Under the pieces are notes generated by a model. The model was not told the DNA's origin. It did no database searches and was given only the letters and a program-made list of their open reading frames with translations. Shown piece by piece: positions 23,100 through 36,700 of a stretch of 64,000 bases of DNA (the first letter of the stretch is position 1; each line of letters starts with the position of its first letter). The stretch is from NCBI GenBank assembly GCA_961205875.1, contig OY540816.1, positions 20,408,701 through 20,472,700 on the forward strand. The letters run 5' to 3'. Position numbers and translations under genes: made by a program. This DNA comes from Sialis fuliginosa (taxonomy: Eukaryota; Arthropoda; Insecta; Megaloptera; Sialidae).

Positions 23100-23631
23100 T
23101 AGTATACATACGAATTTATGACAGAAAAATCAGCAATATCGGTAACAAAAAAAAATTTCGGTTACGATTGGGTTAATTAGTCGAATCACTAACAGATCAG
23201 GGTTGATATGGTACATACCTGAATAAATAGAAAAATCGGGGAATTTGATTGTACCTGGAAAAGTCAGAAAATGTTAGAAATTACCTAGATTTTTTAATTA
23301 AGTTGTTTTTCCAATTTAGCATTTTCAGAAAATTTATAGTTTCGCTCTATCCGTCCGTCCATCTGTCTGTATATAAATTTTACACCGATTAAGATGAAAT
23401 TTGGTATATGGACGCAGGGGTTATTTTAAGAAAATTTTTCAACTGCAATGACTTTTTTTGCTCTTCACTTTTTGTATTTTCAATTGTTATGACCCTTTTT
23501 TTGCTCAACACTTTTTTACAGTGGAACTTCGTTAGTACGTTTTTAAAAAATCTAGAAAAAAATTCCAACTATTAGGTTTTGGAAAAAATCCACATAACCC
23601 TGAAAAAGTCGTGGAATTTTAATGTTTGTAT

Positions 23632-23992
23632 CAGGGCTTCGAACCGTTATTTTTTTCGTTTCGGTTTTCGTTCCGGTTCGAGTAAAAAAATATATTTCGG
23701 TTCGTTTCCGGTTTTCGTTCAGCAAAAAATAACGGTTTTTTCGGTTCTGCTCCGAGTGATTAATTAAAAAAAAATTATTTATATTAAAAAAAATTTTTGT
23801 ACCATAATTTAGAACATTTTATGGTACTTATATGATAGTCCGAACGACAATTGAAGTTGGAAATAAGATCATGTTAACGCGCGTATTTTAACATGTACTG
23901 AACCGTTAAAACCGATATTTTTATTTCGGTTCTGTTCCGGCAAAAAATAACGGTTTTTCCGGTTTTCGGTTCAGTTCCGGTTCGAAACCCTA
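23632..23992. mobile_element. hAT-like MITE with perfect 8-bp target duplication
   Basis: Flanked by GTTTGTAT at 23624-23631 and 23993-24000. The left end is CAGGGCTTCGAACCGTTATT and the right end, inverted, TAGGGTTTCGAACCGGAACT. The interior is rich in CGGTT runs. No transposase ORF; the frame at 23579-23767 is only its GGTT-rich body. Confidence 0.8.
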
Positions 23993-24000
23993 GTTTGTAT

Positions 24001-24290
24001 CAAGGGATGGCGATCGAGTAGCCTTGAACGTGTGCAGGACCCTTATAACGTGAGTGTTTGCCAATGGCGACGGACTCGCTTGCCGCGGTTTCTCTCGGGC
24101 TGCTGCGTGCAGAGTGACAGATAAGTCACGCGGGGGAAGAGCGGTGGTGCGCCCGCTGTTGAGGCGGAGGGGGTGCGCGGTGCGGGGGGCGCATGCCGGC
24201 TGGCTGTTCGGCAAGAGGCTGTGTGTGTGTGTGTATGTGCAGGATCCTGTCGTGAGGACCACGCCGCAGGGCCGGATCTAGACGTTTTGT
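24001..24290. promoter_or_regulatory. GC-rich island upstream of Axin
   Basis: About 290 bp rich in CpG with a GTGTGTGTGT tract near 24221, the closest GC-rich patch to the Axin start. A leader exon could end here, but no donor is convincing. Frames open on both strands reflect base composition. Confidence 0.25.
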
Positions 24291-24535
24291 TAAATTGATT
24301 GTATTCGAACGTGAATTTTTCGTTTATATTTAATCGTTTTAAAAGTGAAACCGATTATGACACGTTAAGGGAAAATTTAAAATAAATTACTTATGAATAA
24401 TAGTTTGTATTTGTAAAAACAAAGTGATTCACTTAAAAGACGATAAAATACAGTACAAATTCAGTAAGTAGAATTTTTTATAACCTCGAATTAAAAAATC
24501 ATTTTTTTTCATTGTTTGAATGTTTTTTCTAACTA

Positions 24536-24835
24536 GGTTAATACGGAGAATATGAGTGTTCCGACGTCACTACTACTAAAAATCACGTGTTTATGTGTTA
24601 GAATAGAGTAGAATGTGCTATATCTATTGTAACATGTAAGAATTTTTATTTTTAAAAACAGTTCGTTGCGGCGGAGATTGATTTCCCGTTTTTATACTAT
24701 GTTACCCCCCCCCCCCTTTCGCCCCAATAAATTGTCCTAACAGTGTATATTATTAAAGCATCAACTCTATTCTGAATAAATACATGTGTTTTTGACAGTT
24801 GTGACGTCGGGACACCCATATTCTCCGTATTAACC
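24536..24835. mobile_element. 300-bp MITE with ~35-bp inverted repeats
   Basis: Left end GGTTAATACGGAGAATATGA, right end inverted GGTTAATACGGAGAATATGG; the match extends to GACGTCAC. TTAA sits at both ends, so a piggyBac-type TTAA target duplication is possible, but the GG/CC symmetry outside it leaves the border open. It contains a run of 13 C near 24707. Confidence 0.7.
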
Positions 24836-26522
24836 CATTTTTTATTGATGCTACTGAATGCAAATTTAATTTTTAATTTAATAATTTTCCAATGAAAATG
24901 TAAAAAAATTAAACGAAATTAATAATGATATTTTTATAAATTCGATTGTTAGAAAATTCAAATATTTTTCATTTCGGGGTCATTTTAACTAATTGAGGCC
25001 CTGTCTGAGGGCCGCCGCCGCGTCTGTAACGGTCATCCGCCACAGAGAGGTATGATAATTATTGCCCAGTGGCGTGCCATTCTCTCCACTAGAAAAAAAT
25101 ACGTCGATCAAAACAACACGTATTAAACTGTCATTACTTACAGGTGGATTGTATTTTTTTTTTTACACCTTATCGTATTTAATTATGCAGACCGTTTGAT
25201 TGGACATGATGACTTTTTAAAGCAATTTGGATTTTGAAAAATATTTTTTTCAATTTTAATATTAATAATATATTAATTGTTAATAAATGTATGTATTCTG
25301 GTATCGAAATTAGAAAAATCAACAAAATGTGGAGTTAGTCATGTTTACTTCTGAAAAGTTTAATTATTAAATATTGAGGTAAAATAATATTAATAATTTA
25401 TTTCATATTTTAATGTTTAATATTACTTATAAAACAAATGAAATAAAAAATGGTTTAAATTTAAGTTACGTACAAAATAATACACGAGAAAGAAATATAA
25501 TATTTATATATCATATATAATTCGAGAAAGTCAATTCTATTCATACGCACCCATCTATAAATTTCAATCAACCCTTATCCGTATGACTCATCGATCAATA
25601 TCCTAAAAGCCAAAGGGTCCGGAGCACCAATGCGCAGCTCGAACGAAGTTCCTACAATTGTTCAGCACTCCGGACAAAAGCTTGAAGCCATTCCGAGTGA
25701 ATATATCGAGTCTTACGGATATATAATACTCATACAGTGTTTTATTGTTAATAAAATAGAATATAATAAAATATTTCGTATTAATTTCTTTCATACATCA
25801 ATCATAATTCCGATAATATTCACACATTGTTTTCTTTATACCTGGCTACGCTACGAGGTTTTCAATATGGTATGTATATGTGTTCATAAATTCTTTATTA
25901 CAACATAATAGAAAGATAGACAAATAAAAAAGGTATGCGTTTAAAAAAACCAGAAGCTGTGTTTGTTTACCTGGAAAAATATGATGTAATTTAATATGAC
26001 AGGTCTATTGAAATGGACGTAATTTAAAAAGAGATATTTACCTGTATAATACTATAGTTAATATTTGCAAATCTGGTTTGTTAAAATAATAATGTTTATT
26101 TTTATATAGATATATATATTTTTTTGTATTATTTATCTTTGTTGAAAGTACGCCATATCTTTGTTTGAAAAGACGCTTCTTAAATATTGATTTATTATGG
26201 GTGAAATGGACTCTACCGAAGTATAGCTTATTGTATTGTAATTTGAAATCACTGAATGAATATTATATATTTTTTTATACAAAAAAATTATTTTATGAAA
26301 TTTTTATTCTTGATTTCTAGGTACACTTCTCATTTTAGTTATAATATTTATTTATTTAGTATTCTATATGAAATGCATACGCATTTTCATTATAATATAT
26401 TTTTAGAGGACAGATCCTATTATTAATTTATTTTTCAATCTACTATTCATTATTTAAAAGCTAATTCAAAAAAGCATTATTTTTTCAATATAAATGTTAA
26501 TATTTGCGTTTGTATTTTTCAG
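24836..26522. other. AT-rich DNA before the Axin coding exon
   Basis: No gene recognised. A GC-rich patch at 25005-25035 and a CAGTGGCG motif at 25074 are probably transposon remnants. The last bases, TTTGTATTTTTCAG, are the acceptor of the first Axin coding exon. Confidence 0.45.
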
Positions 26523-26602
26523 TGCCTCCGTCGCCATGAGGTGTGAGCCGTCGAGTGCGAGCTTAGTGCAGCATACGACGTGCGGGGACCTCCGGCTGCG
26601 GC

Positions 26603-29600
26603 ATGAGCAGCCACGTCCCCTCTCACCAGCGTCGAGGCGACTGCGATGAAGCCGCCCAAACGGCCCGGCCGCCCGTACCCGGCCAGGAGCGCCTCGACGC
26701 CGCTCCCGAGTGGGAACACAGGTCGGACGACAAATACCCCTACCAGGTAACCCACAAACACATACAACAATCGCTAAATGAATTCTAACTTCGCGTGTCT
26801 TCCACAGAAACGATCTCCCGACGACACCAGCATCAGCCCTACGCCTAGTACGGAGCGGCCGACCCAGCTGTGCGGCCAGAGCATGACACCCACTTCGGAT
26901 TGTCCTACACTGGCCACGCCAGACTCGGACAGGCTCAACCGTGACATCACGCCTGATTCTGATACGGATGCAAAGAGGCCTATTAATAAGGCCTCTATGG
27001 CTGATGCAGTGCTAGATCGCAACTCATCTCCTCTGTTGTTGTCTTCCGAATACGAAAATGTCTCTTCTTTGTCAAGAGTTACCTATCAACCTGTACAAGG
27101 TAATAGAAATGATGGTAATAGAAAATGAAACTTAATAAAATGTTTAATAAACAAATTTATCATTCAGATTATGAAACGTCCACACAAACCAGCCGATACC
27201 AAAGTTCCTCAGCAGCCTATGGTAGCGGTGATAGCCAGCTTCCCCTGTCAATGTTCGGCGACATCTCGGAGAGCGACCCTCACGCCAATACTCCGCCATG
27301 GCTGCGGTGGGCGCTCGCTCTCCATTACCTGCTTCACGACGCTAACGGCGTCAACCTGTTCAGGAAGTACCTGATGATGGAGGGCAAGCAGCATGTCGAC
27401 GCCCTCGAGTTCTGGTTTGCAGTCGAGGGACTGCACGGACAGATCACGCCAGAAACTGTTGCACAGCTTGTTAAAGTTATTTATAGGTAATTTCTTAGAC
27501 TTGTTTGAAAAAAAAAAACTGTATTTCATTTAAATTTTTTGTTTTTCCCTAGACGTTATTTTATGAAAACCCAACTACCACTTGAAGATATGATGCGAAA
27601 GGAAGTGACCAGGAAATATAAGCTTGCAGCTCCTCACATGCTGGCAGATCTTTTCGATGCAGCTCAAAACCATGTAGAAAATTTAATGCGTCGAACTACC
27701 TATCCAAATTTCTTGAAAAGTGATATTTATTTGCAATATGTACAGGTGTGTAAAAAGAAAACTTTATTTTCATATTTTATATCTACTTAACATTTTATTG
27801 TTATTAATTTTAGTCAATGCAAAATTCTGAAGCAAGCATCGGATCTTCAAATTCAAGCCAAGATAGAAAAAATGACCCCAATATTGGTTACCGAGAAATA
27901 CCGCCACCTGCAGGTGGAAATGGATTCGCTCTTCCAACAGTCCATGAAGATTCCGAGTTAATTACAGATGATAGGATATCGTATTTAGGTATGTTAAATA
28001 TTAAAGTTAAATATAACCATCTATTTATTCTATAATTTACTTTTAAGGTGGTTTGCCAGTTTGTGAAGAGAGACGCAGTCCTTTAATGCAACCTCCTCGC
28101 TTAACAAAAGACCTACTTCTCGCAACACAAAAGTGTAGGGCTCTTGAGGTGCGACCGAAATCTGAAACATTTGCTGGGTATGTTTATTATATTTTTTTCT
28201 TAAGCACGTGTTTTCTTGAATGGATATTTAATGTTTAGATCATGAAAATTGACTTCGATGTTAATTATTTTGTTTTATTTTGACATGCATGGTGTTCAAG
28301 TAATAATCATTATGCTAATTGAATATAAATTAAATTTAAAACCTAACTTTTAAATTTTACCAACACACTTTTCAAAACTAATTTTTTTAAACAGCTATAC
28401 TTCGAGAGTTAAAACAAAGGCAATTTTTTTTGTCTTGGTTTTGACAACGTATATTTTTTTAGACATTTAACAGCACTAGTAACATGATAAAACTCTCTTT
28501 TCAAATTGCACTATGTTTTTTTACACATCATTTAAAAACAGTGATAATGATATAATTTTTAAAAAGACAAAAATACTATTTATTTCAACACTTTAATATT
28601 AGCCAAAGATTGGTTCTTCGAAGCTGGGACACAATTGTATTAAAATTAAATTATATTACAACAATCAATAAATATATGCATGCAACAATACAACATACAA
28701 CAACCTGAATGTACTTGGCATGTACACCCCCCTATAATACAGTGTTATTTTGTTCGTGTGTTATGTATGCCTGTGCTTTAGAGTGCCCCCGCTACCCCTC
28801 TCCGCATACCATGTTGCTTACGCCGGCTACAACCCCGTTTCACGCGTGGACAGCGAGTTACAGTCACTGAGCAGCCATTCGGACGCACGCACCGAGTCTG
28901 ACTCGGTGTCAATATCGGATATCAGCTCCATGTAAGTATCCAAAGTGTTTAAAATCACTCACTGTACTAATAAAGTACTAACTTAAAGGTGTTTCATTCA
29001 TATGTAACATAACCTTTATTTGTAAGATACATAACCTAAAAACTACTCATAAATGTAACAAAATCTATATTTACTATTATTATAAAGAAATTTATACCAA
29101 ACAAAATGAAATTAAAACTTGTCTACAACATTTTCATTGAGTTTTGTTTGCCAGTAATTTTTTTTCTAATACCATTCATACATTTTTCTATATATTTGAC
29201 ACATAACCTAAAATCATACAATTTCATTTCGCAATCTAATTAAATCTGTACTAACATACAAAAGGTAAGTGGCATGAAGCATGTAGCTGTTATTAGAATT
29301 AAAATACCTAATAAATGTTGTATATTTTTTTTATTTATTAAACCAAAATTATTATTTATTAGTTTCGTTACACAAAATTTATATAATCTGGATTTTGTTC
29401 ATAATATTATAATTCCTCAAAAATGATTAATATACCTACCTTTTTCATGGAAAATAATTAAGTTATTAATTAATAAACTACATTGTACAACATAGTGATG
29501 GATCATCACTGCACCACCAAAGAGCAAGGCGTATGCACGCTCGGCAAGCAAGAGAACTAGCGAGTATCAACAGAGAGTCAGCGTCGGCGAGTCACGTGCT

Positions 29601-31038
29601 CATTCCTCGCACCCAACGGCCGCCAAGAGACCACCAGAAACCTCTACCTCCAGCAGAGTTTGCTGCCTGTCTTACGCAGAAGCTTGAAGCTTTAGCGAGG
29701 GACCGGGATGTGCAGGAGACGTTAAATAAGAAACTGCAGGAGGTAAGGCGATATTGTCAATATTCATTTACTAGATGTTCAATTTTGTTGTCAATAGAAT
29801 CTAATATTTGAATGTTTTTTTTATAGTTGTGCGTAGCAAGTGACAGTGCGAGCAGTATAACTGGTGCTTGTAGTATCGGTGATTCAGTTTCAATGGCTCC
29901 CATATCCGAAGTTCCATCGAGGATTCTTGCGGCCGCATTAGGAGAAAAATTAAATTTAGATGATGATAATGATCAAGATATATTAGGTAAAGTTATACGA
30001 TAAATAAACCTTATTAGCATTATAATTATCACTATTTTTTTTAATTTCAGATCAACATGTATCGAGGGTATTCTCTGATTTAACCCCATCAAGGTCTCCT
30101 GGAGGTGTCACACCACAGAGCAGGGTACGAGGTGGTAGAAAGGAACGTGATGTACAATCTACATTTAGTTCTGATTCTGGTAACGTCATGGACTTCCCTG
30201 ATAGCTCATCAGCCTCAGGAATGGTTAAGAGTCGATCTGTTGGAGATTATCACGACTCTGATAGGTTCTTACGGACCAATATTGGCAGAAGGTTAGTTTT
30301 GTGTTTAATAAAGGCTATAAAATATATATTAATTTCTAATTTTACATTTCAGATCATCGAGCAAGAAAACGCTAACAGACCTCACTGATAGCGGTGTTAG
30401 TGTGTTATCTGATGTCCCGCCAATCATCAAAGATATCCGACGTGGGGGACGAGTCTCGACACGCAAAGAGGAGCCTGCACAACCGTTCATCGCAGATCCG
30501 AGCATGCCACCGCTACCCTCACCGCACACACCTACTCAGCTGGAGGAGGCAAGACGTAGATTGATGGAGGCAGAGATAGGGACCAGGTCGAGGTACAGGG
30601 AGCCAACGGCGTCTGGACAGTCGACGCTGAGACGGACAACACAGGCAGGGCTGTACACGACGGTAGTGTTTAGTTTCTGTGACGAGCAGTTCCCGTATAG
30701 GATTAGGATACCGGGTGCGTCAGTTACGCTCAAGCAGTTTAAGGATAATCTGCCGAAGAAAGGATCGTACAGGTTCGTTAATTTTTTATCCATCAGTCAA
30801 AATTTAAAAATTGTTTCAACCTTATCTCATAGTTTGAAAAGCAAAATTTATAATAATAAGATTTGTATCAATTTTAAACACAAATAAGTTATAGATTTAA
30901 TATTTGTTCAGGTATTTCTTCAAGACAACAAGTTACGAACTAGACAACCAAGTAATAAACGAGGAAATCAGTTGCGACGCTGACATCCTGCCTCTGTGGG
31001 AAGGCAAAGTGATGGCTCAAGTCAAGCCTATCGACTGA
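26603..31038 (+). CDS. Axn: Axin, scaffold of the beta-catenin destruction complex
   Basis: Axin gathers GSK3, CK1, APC and beta-catenin in the cytoplasm so that beta-catenin is phosphorylated and degraded, and it is a negative regulator of Wnt signalling. Twelve coding exons: 26603-26746, 26808-27099, 27168-27486, 27553-27745, 27814-27988, 28048-28177, 28782-28931, 29496-29742, 29827-29986, 30051-30291, 30353-30772, 30912-31038; 2598 nt, 865 aa. Visible parts: tankyrase-binding motif RPPVPGQE (residues 22-29); RGS domain, about 187-315 ([30 protein letters not shown]); GSK3-binding helix, about 518-550 ([19 protein letters not shown]); beta-catenin-binding segment from 604 ([18 protein letters not shown]); C-terminal DIX domain, about 785-865 ([25 protein letters not shown]). 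The start is set by in-frame TGA and TAG codons upstream in the same exon. Coding exons are GC-richer than the surroundings. The 5' leader exon is not located. Confidence 0.97.
28178..28781 (+). other. Axin intron 6
   Basis: AT-rich intron with GTATG donor and TTTAG acceptor; no other feature seen. The 564-bp intron 28932-29495 is likewise empty. Confidence 0.6.
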
Positions 31039-31485
31039 GAAATATGATCGGGTATGTTTTATATACTTTGACACTCGTGTGAACGCGACAAGTAGTTTGT
31101 ATATTTTATATTGGAGACAGAAGTATCACAAGCTTGCCATTATTTTGTACACCATCGATTTATCGTAATTCAGGTGCAGAAACAGTGCCTTTTATAAGAA
31201 AAAAAAAATTACTAATCCGACATGTTATATTGTTAATTATTATTATTTTTTTAATTTTTTGAATATATTTTCGATTTGACTGTTGTTTTAAATAATTATT
31301 TTAGAATTACGTATAATTTATGTTACGAATATATAAATATAAATCGAATTAAGAATGTGGTTCAGATTTATATTAAAACGTGTTGTTTTTATTTAAATAT
31401 GTATAATAGTACCTATTTTCCTTACTTTTTTTTATACACTGGGTGATTTTTTCCCTTTTATATAACATAATGTACCTTTATACAT

Positions 31486-31491
31486 AATAAA
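31486..31491 (+). terminator. Axin poly(A) signal candidate
   Basis: AATAAA 448 bp after the Axin stop codon; several other A/T-rich candidates exist further on. Confidence 0.35.
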
Positions 31492-33674
31492 GACCTTCAT
31501 ACATTCTCAATTTGTATCAGACTATTACTTTTCTTTATTTGTTTGTGTTTAAATTTCTCTGTCAGTCTCAATTTTAGATGGTATAGTTAAAATTGAAAAT
31601 ATATATGGGCCTTAAGATTTATTCTTTACTTTCTGAGTGTAAGTTATAATGCATAACTTATATCCAGAAGCGAGAAATCAAAGCTTAAAATTATGCTTTT
31701 TATTTTGTTCTCAATTTATGTATATAGGTGAACCAACTGATCTTTTTTATTTATGTATTTAATATGTGTACAGATGGATATTTCTTATTTATTTTTTTAA
31801 AGAACGGACCACTATTCTTGATTTAATGTATTCATGTAACAAAGTTAGTAATTAATTTATATTATACTGCCTTCGTAAGTCAAAAAAATCTTATTACGTG
31901 TTTTAAAAAAAAATAGGACTATATTCTTGAAAATTATTAAAAAGAGGCGTTAAGAAATATTTTGCTCATGTCCTATTCAGCAATCTAAGTAATTTGGTCA
32001 AATTTGACGTATTTAAAGTTTCTTAACGATCCCAAATTTACATATTTAATATATTTAATCGCATATCCAGTAGATGGTTACTTAATTATTAAACATAATG
32101 TCCATTTTCAGGTAATTAATTAATTTTTAAATATAGACCGGTCTTTTTGGCTTCGAGGGCAGAATAATCATATTTTTACGTATGTAAATATGTAATGTAA
32201 ATATTAGCAATAGTTTCTTTATAGTTTTTAAACAGATATGTTCAATTTACTGGGGTCTATAAATAATTATGCATTACTCGATTTTATAAATAGATAAATC
32301 TTGTTTTACTAAATAATTATGAATGGGCAAAAATCAAAATTCGAGTAAAATTTGTTTGTAAACCTCAGTGCTATTTTAATATTTTGTTTTTGTTTAATGT
32401 TCACTGTTCCCCCTGACCCCCATCCCCCCCCTGGTCCTAGTATATTTATATTTATTTTTATAAGAAATACTATCGAAATGTGTAAAGAGAACACAAAATA
32501 TCAAAATAGGTAGAATAATTTATTATTAACTGCAGCTTTTTTAATATTAGGTTTATTTATGAAATTTTTTTTTATAGAATTTATGGAAATATTTAGCTTT
32601 TTTAAATATGATTACAACCGACAACAGCAAAAAAATGTATAGAATAAACAATTAGTTTCATTAATATCGTAAATAATTTAATGTATTGTTTATTTAATAG
32701 AAAAAAAAAATAGAAACTCTTATTTAATTATTTTTTAACAAATTATAACAAAATTAATTATTTTTATTGCAGGTACCTAAAATTAAAGTTTTTTAATAGC
32801 ATGAAAATAGGCCTTTTGGGGGTTCAAAATATAATTATTTAAGAGACTAGTTGACAATATTCCATATTTTTTTATCAAATAAAAATCTTAATACATTCCT
32901 ATATGTACAATAATTCTATATATTATTTTTTTATTTACAATATCTGATCGTATTTATCTGCGCAAAATGTAAAATGTATTTAAAAAATGCTAAATATCTA
33001 TTAATAATAATAATAATATATTTATATATTATATAATAATAAAATCAACGGCTATTTGAAAACAAAATATTTGTGTAGTTGAAAAATTTTAGTAAATTTT
33101 ATATTTTTATTATTTACCTCATTTAAAAGAAATTAATTTAAGATTTAGGATAATTTGTGTAATATTTGTGGAATTGTGTTTTATTTTTTGGATTCGAAAA
33201 AAAAAATTAACAAAGGTGTTTTAAAAAATATATATATTTGAATTTTTTTTACTAATAAAAATTAATTTGACGGTTAAAAAAATAGTACAAAAATATGGAA
33301 AAAAATATCTGCGAAATGCAATGCTATTGGTTACGATGTTTTAAAAAATTATTATTTGGACAATAATTATTCAACACGCATTGTTTTTGTATTTTTTCGA
33401 CATATTTTATTATTTTGATGTATTGTTGAAATGTATTTTTGCAGAAATTAAGATAAATTAAATAATAATAAACTTAAAAACATTATGTTTGTACTTAACA
33501 TTAATTAAATCTTTTTTTTTTGTATATATATATAAATATTGTTTTTTCAGTATTCGTAAGTCTTTGCACATATTTTTTTTTAATATAGTTACTTTCTAAA
33601 AATGTGTTCGTTTTTTATTAAAACATTTTTTTCAGAGTTTAATAAAGGTAAGTAACATAATTTAGATAATACAA

Positions 33675-33680
33675 TTTATT
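33675..33680 (-). terminator. SPAG17 poly(A) signal candidate
   Basis: AATAAA on the minus strand, 65 bp after the SPAG17 stop codon. Confidence 0.5.
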
Positions 33681-33744
33681 ATAACAGATTTAAAATAAAA
33701 TTATTACGAATTAGAAATATTTAGAAAATATTACTGATTCATAA

Positions 33745-36700
33745 TCATTTTGTATAAGGATGTTTTTCTGGACACTGCACTTGTTTCGATTCATTATCTT
33801 TGGTATCAGTATTTTTTTGTTTAATATCGTTCCATTTCTGGCTTAAATATTTTAAATCAGGTTTGTATGGTTTTTTCTCATTTTTCACTGTATTCATTAA
33901 CTGATATCCTTTCGTATACGAATTTTCAATATATTTTGTATTTTCTTTGGTTATGTTTTGATCACACTTACAACAATGAAATTCAAAATCTTTCTCTTGT
34001 TTTTCATCCTTCTCATCACATTTTTCTTCGTTTCGCGGTTGTCTTTCTTCGATTACAATTTTATTTTCATCATAATCTTCAACAATTATATCCGGAATTT
34101 TATCATCAACATTTTTCTCTGTTTCTTTAATAACATATTCTTTGACACTTTTAATTTTTTCTTTATCTTTACAATAACACGGTCTTCTTTCTTCTTCTTC
34201 TTCGTCTTTAATAACCTCTTTATCATTATCACCTTCATTTGAATCAATATCCAAAACAATTCCATTTTCGTACAAAATATTTTTCATATTTTCACTAAAA
34301 TACGGCGGTATTTTCTTATTCCGTAACATATCCTTATAAAAATCAACTTCTCGTATACGAGCCACCCATCTCAACTTAAAATCATGTGCAGAATTCCCTG
34401 AGTACTTATAATCAGACAAATACTTAGCTTGTTTCATACTTAACACATTTTCGGCAATCTTTTCGTTATATTTAGTCAATGACGCCTCAGCAAAATCGAA
34501 TATTGTCTTTTCAGGGTTGGTAATATTGAGGAAACTTCTTTCTACCAATGCTTTCGGTATTAATAACGCATTTGAATTCAGTCCCCACGATATACTTATA
34601 TGGGAAGTTGTAGTTTTTCGTGGTAAAACTGACAACCACCAACCAGGTTCGTAACTGAGAGGTTTGACATGTTGTCTTTTAATAAACGTAGGCTCTACTA
34701 TATCTAAAATATAAGGCATCAACCATTGATCTGAATAACTAGAGAACTCTTTTATTGTACCCGTCAGGTAAGTATTATATTTCCAGTTTTCAAAATTCAC
34801 GCTCACATTGCTTTTAGATGACATGTCTTTTATTGCCCAAGATAAAAATTCAGAACCGCTAAGATTCCTGTTCAATACAAAGTAGCGGTTCTTTGGGATG
34901 TACCAAGAAGGTTTTCCGTGGTTATGCAGGATTGCAAAACTTTTGTTATCCACTCGTTCGATGTCGCCTTCGAAGTTGACGAAGATCTCGTAACAGTTTG
35001 AGTCGAAGTTTTTTATGTAGAAATTTTTGAAAATGTCGAGGCATTCTAGATCTGGATCTAACATAATTTTTGATTCTTCATTTATCAATGGGTCTATGTT
35101 GATTTTGGCGTAAGATGACGCGGAACATCCTTGACATACCAATGTATGGAAGTCGATGAAATTTTTATTTATCTACAAAAAAAATCGGATCAAACATTTT
35201 TACACGGGTAATATGATTCTACTACGAATCTACAATAAAAAGTTTAAAAAAGTCTAAGATAACTTTTGCGCGAAACATTTTTCTCTGTTAAGTTTTGTTA
35301 TTGAAACATGAACCTGGGGCAATTACAGAAAATAGCAATTTTTACTACACATATATAACTATTTAAATATCATAATACAACACAATATTAGCTGTTCAAA
35401 AGTTAAAACAACCAGATCCACTAAAAAAAAATATTCCACAATTTATTATAAACATAGATAATAGATACTTATATTAAACAATTTGAAAATAGCGAATTGA
35501 TCGTTTTAGCTTTCGAACTAGCTGTTACCCACGACATTGTCCGCGTGAAATTTGTATTTTTCGGAATACAAAGTAGCCTATGTCCTTCCTCAAGAAGCAA
35601 CCTATCTCCCTGCCAAATTTCAACAAGATCGATTCAGCGGTTTAACCGTGAAAAGGTAACAAACAGACAGAGTTACTTTCGCATTAATAATATTAGTATA
35701 GATATGGATTCTTATAATGTACCTGAATAGTTGAATTATCCTCCAGATGTATTTCATAACAGCCATCTTTGGTAACTTTGACCCTTGTCTCACCGGGAAG
35801 ATTCACTATACTGCTCTTATCCACGCCGTCATACGATACGGTACCGTAATTCGGATGCTCAAAAGTACACTTCAATATCACCGAAACAAATCCTTCTGGT
35901 CTCGGCAAAACATCTTCACCTTCATCATCCCCTTCAGTCGCGAACGAAATCCGCTCAGAAACTTGACTGATTTTTCTCAATTCCGTCATCTCGACCATGT
36001 CTTCTTCTTCGTTATCATCTGTACTCAGCCGACAGAATATCTCATCATTTTCGACTACAAAACTCGACGTTATCCTTGTACCATCAGGAAAACTAGTAAC
36101 AAGCACTCCTTCTGCATTCAACAAGGATCTAGTTCCGTCTTCTCTTTCTGTGTATATTTCTCCTTCAGTATATTCGGCAGCCGATTGTACAATGTATCTT
36201 GTAGGAAAATAAGCGACCTGATTATTCCTTATAGTACATTTAACCCCTAGAGGACTTATGTAGACGTAATCAGGAACAGGTACATATCCTTTCCTCAATT
36301 TCGGTTTCCTTCTAAAACAGAATTTCAACCGTTTTAAATATACATGTCGAAGATAATGTTTATTTTTTGTTTGCAAATCTATTACTTTCTTATTTAAGTT
36401 CCTAAGAAAGTTTTTCACTCTGAACGTATAAATCTTAGGCATCATTGCTTCTTTCCTCGATTCATTTGCTTCCCATTTCAATCTATCCCTTATTTTGTTT
36501 AGATTAGTCAATGAATTTGATTTTAAATCGCGCATTTTACAAATAAATACTGAACTATCAGAACAAAGTATTTTAAATTTATTATTTTTCATGAATACCA
36601 TAACCATTCCGTTGCTTAAGAAACACCGTTTAGTTTCTGCTTGAATCCGTTCACAGATAGGCCCTTTAGTCACGTAATATTGTTTTATATAAAAGCGGTC

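Larger units (their letters stand above)
31039..33744. other. Axin 3' UTR and intergenic AT-rich DNA
   Basis: Axin and SPAG17 are convergent. The stretch is extremely AT-rich with no coding frame. Candidate Axin poly(A) signals include AATAAA at 31486-31491. On the other strand AATAAA (33675-33680 as TTTATT) fits the end of SPAG17. Confidence 0.5.

Noticed and set aside
23579..23767. 62-codon frame with Phe/Arg/Ser runs
   Set aside because: Runs across the border of a hAT-like MITE (starts before the target duplication) and reflects CGGTT repeats.
23980..23992. GGTTCGAAACCC, similar to a tRNA B box
   Set aside because: It is the terminus of the hAT-like MITE; no A box or cloverleaf is present. 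No tRNA or rRNA gene was found in the window.
26523..26602. Longer Axin N-terminus by reading upstream of ATG 26603
   Set aside because: In-frame TGA and TAG codons precede the ATG in the same exon, so this part is 5' leader.
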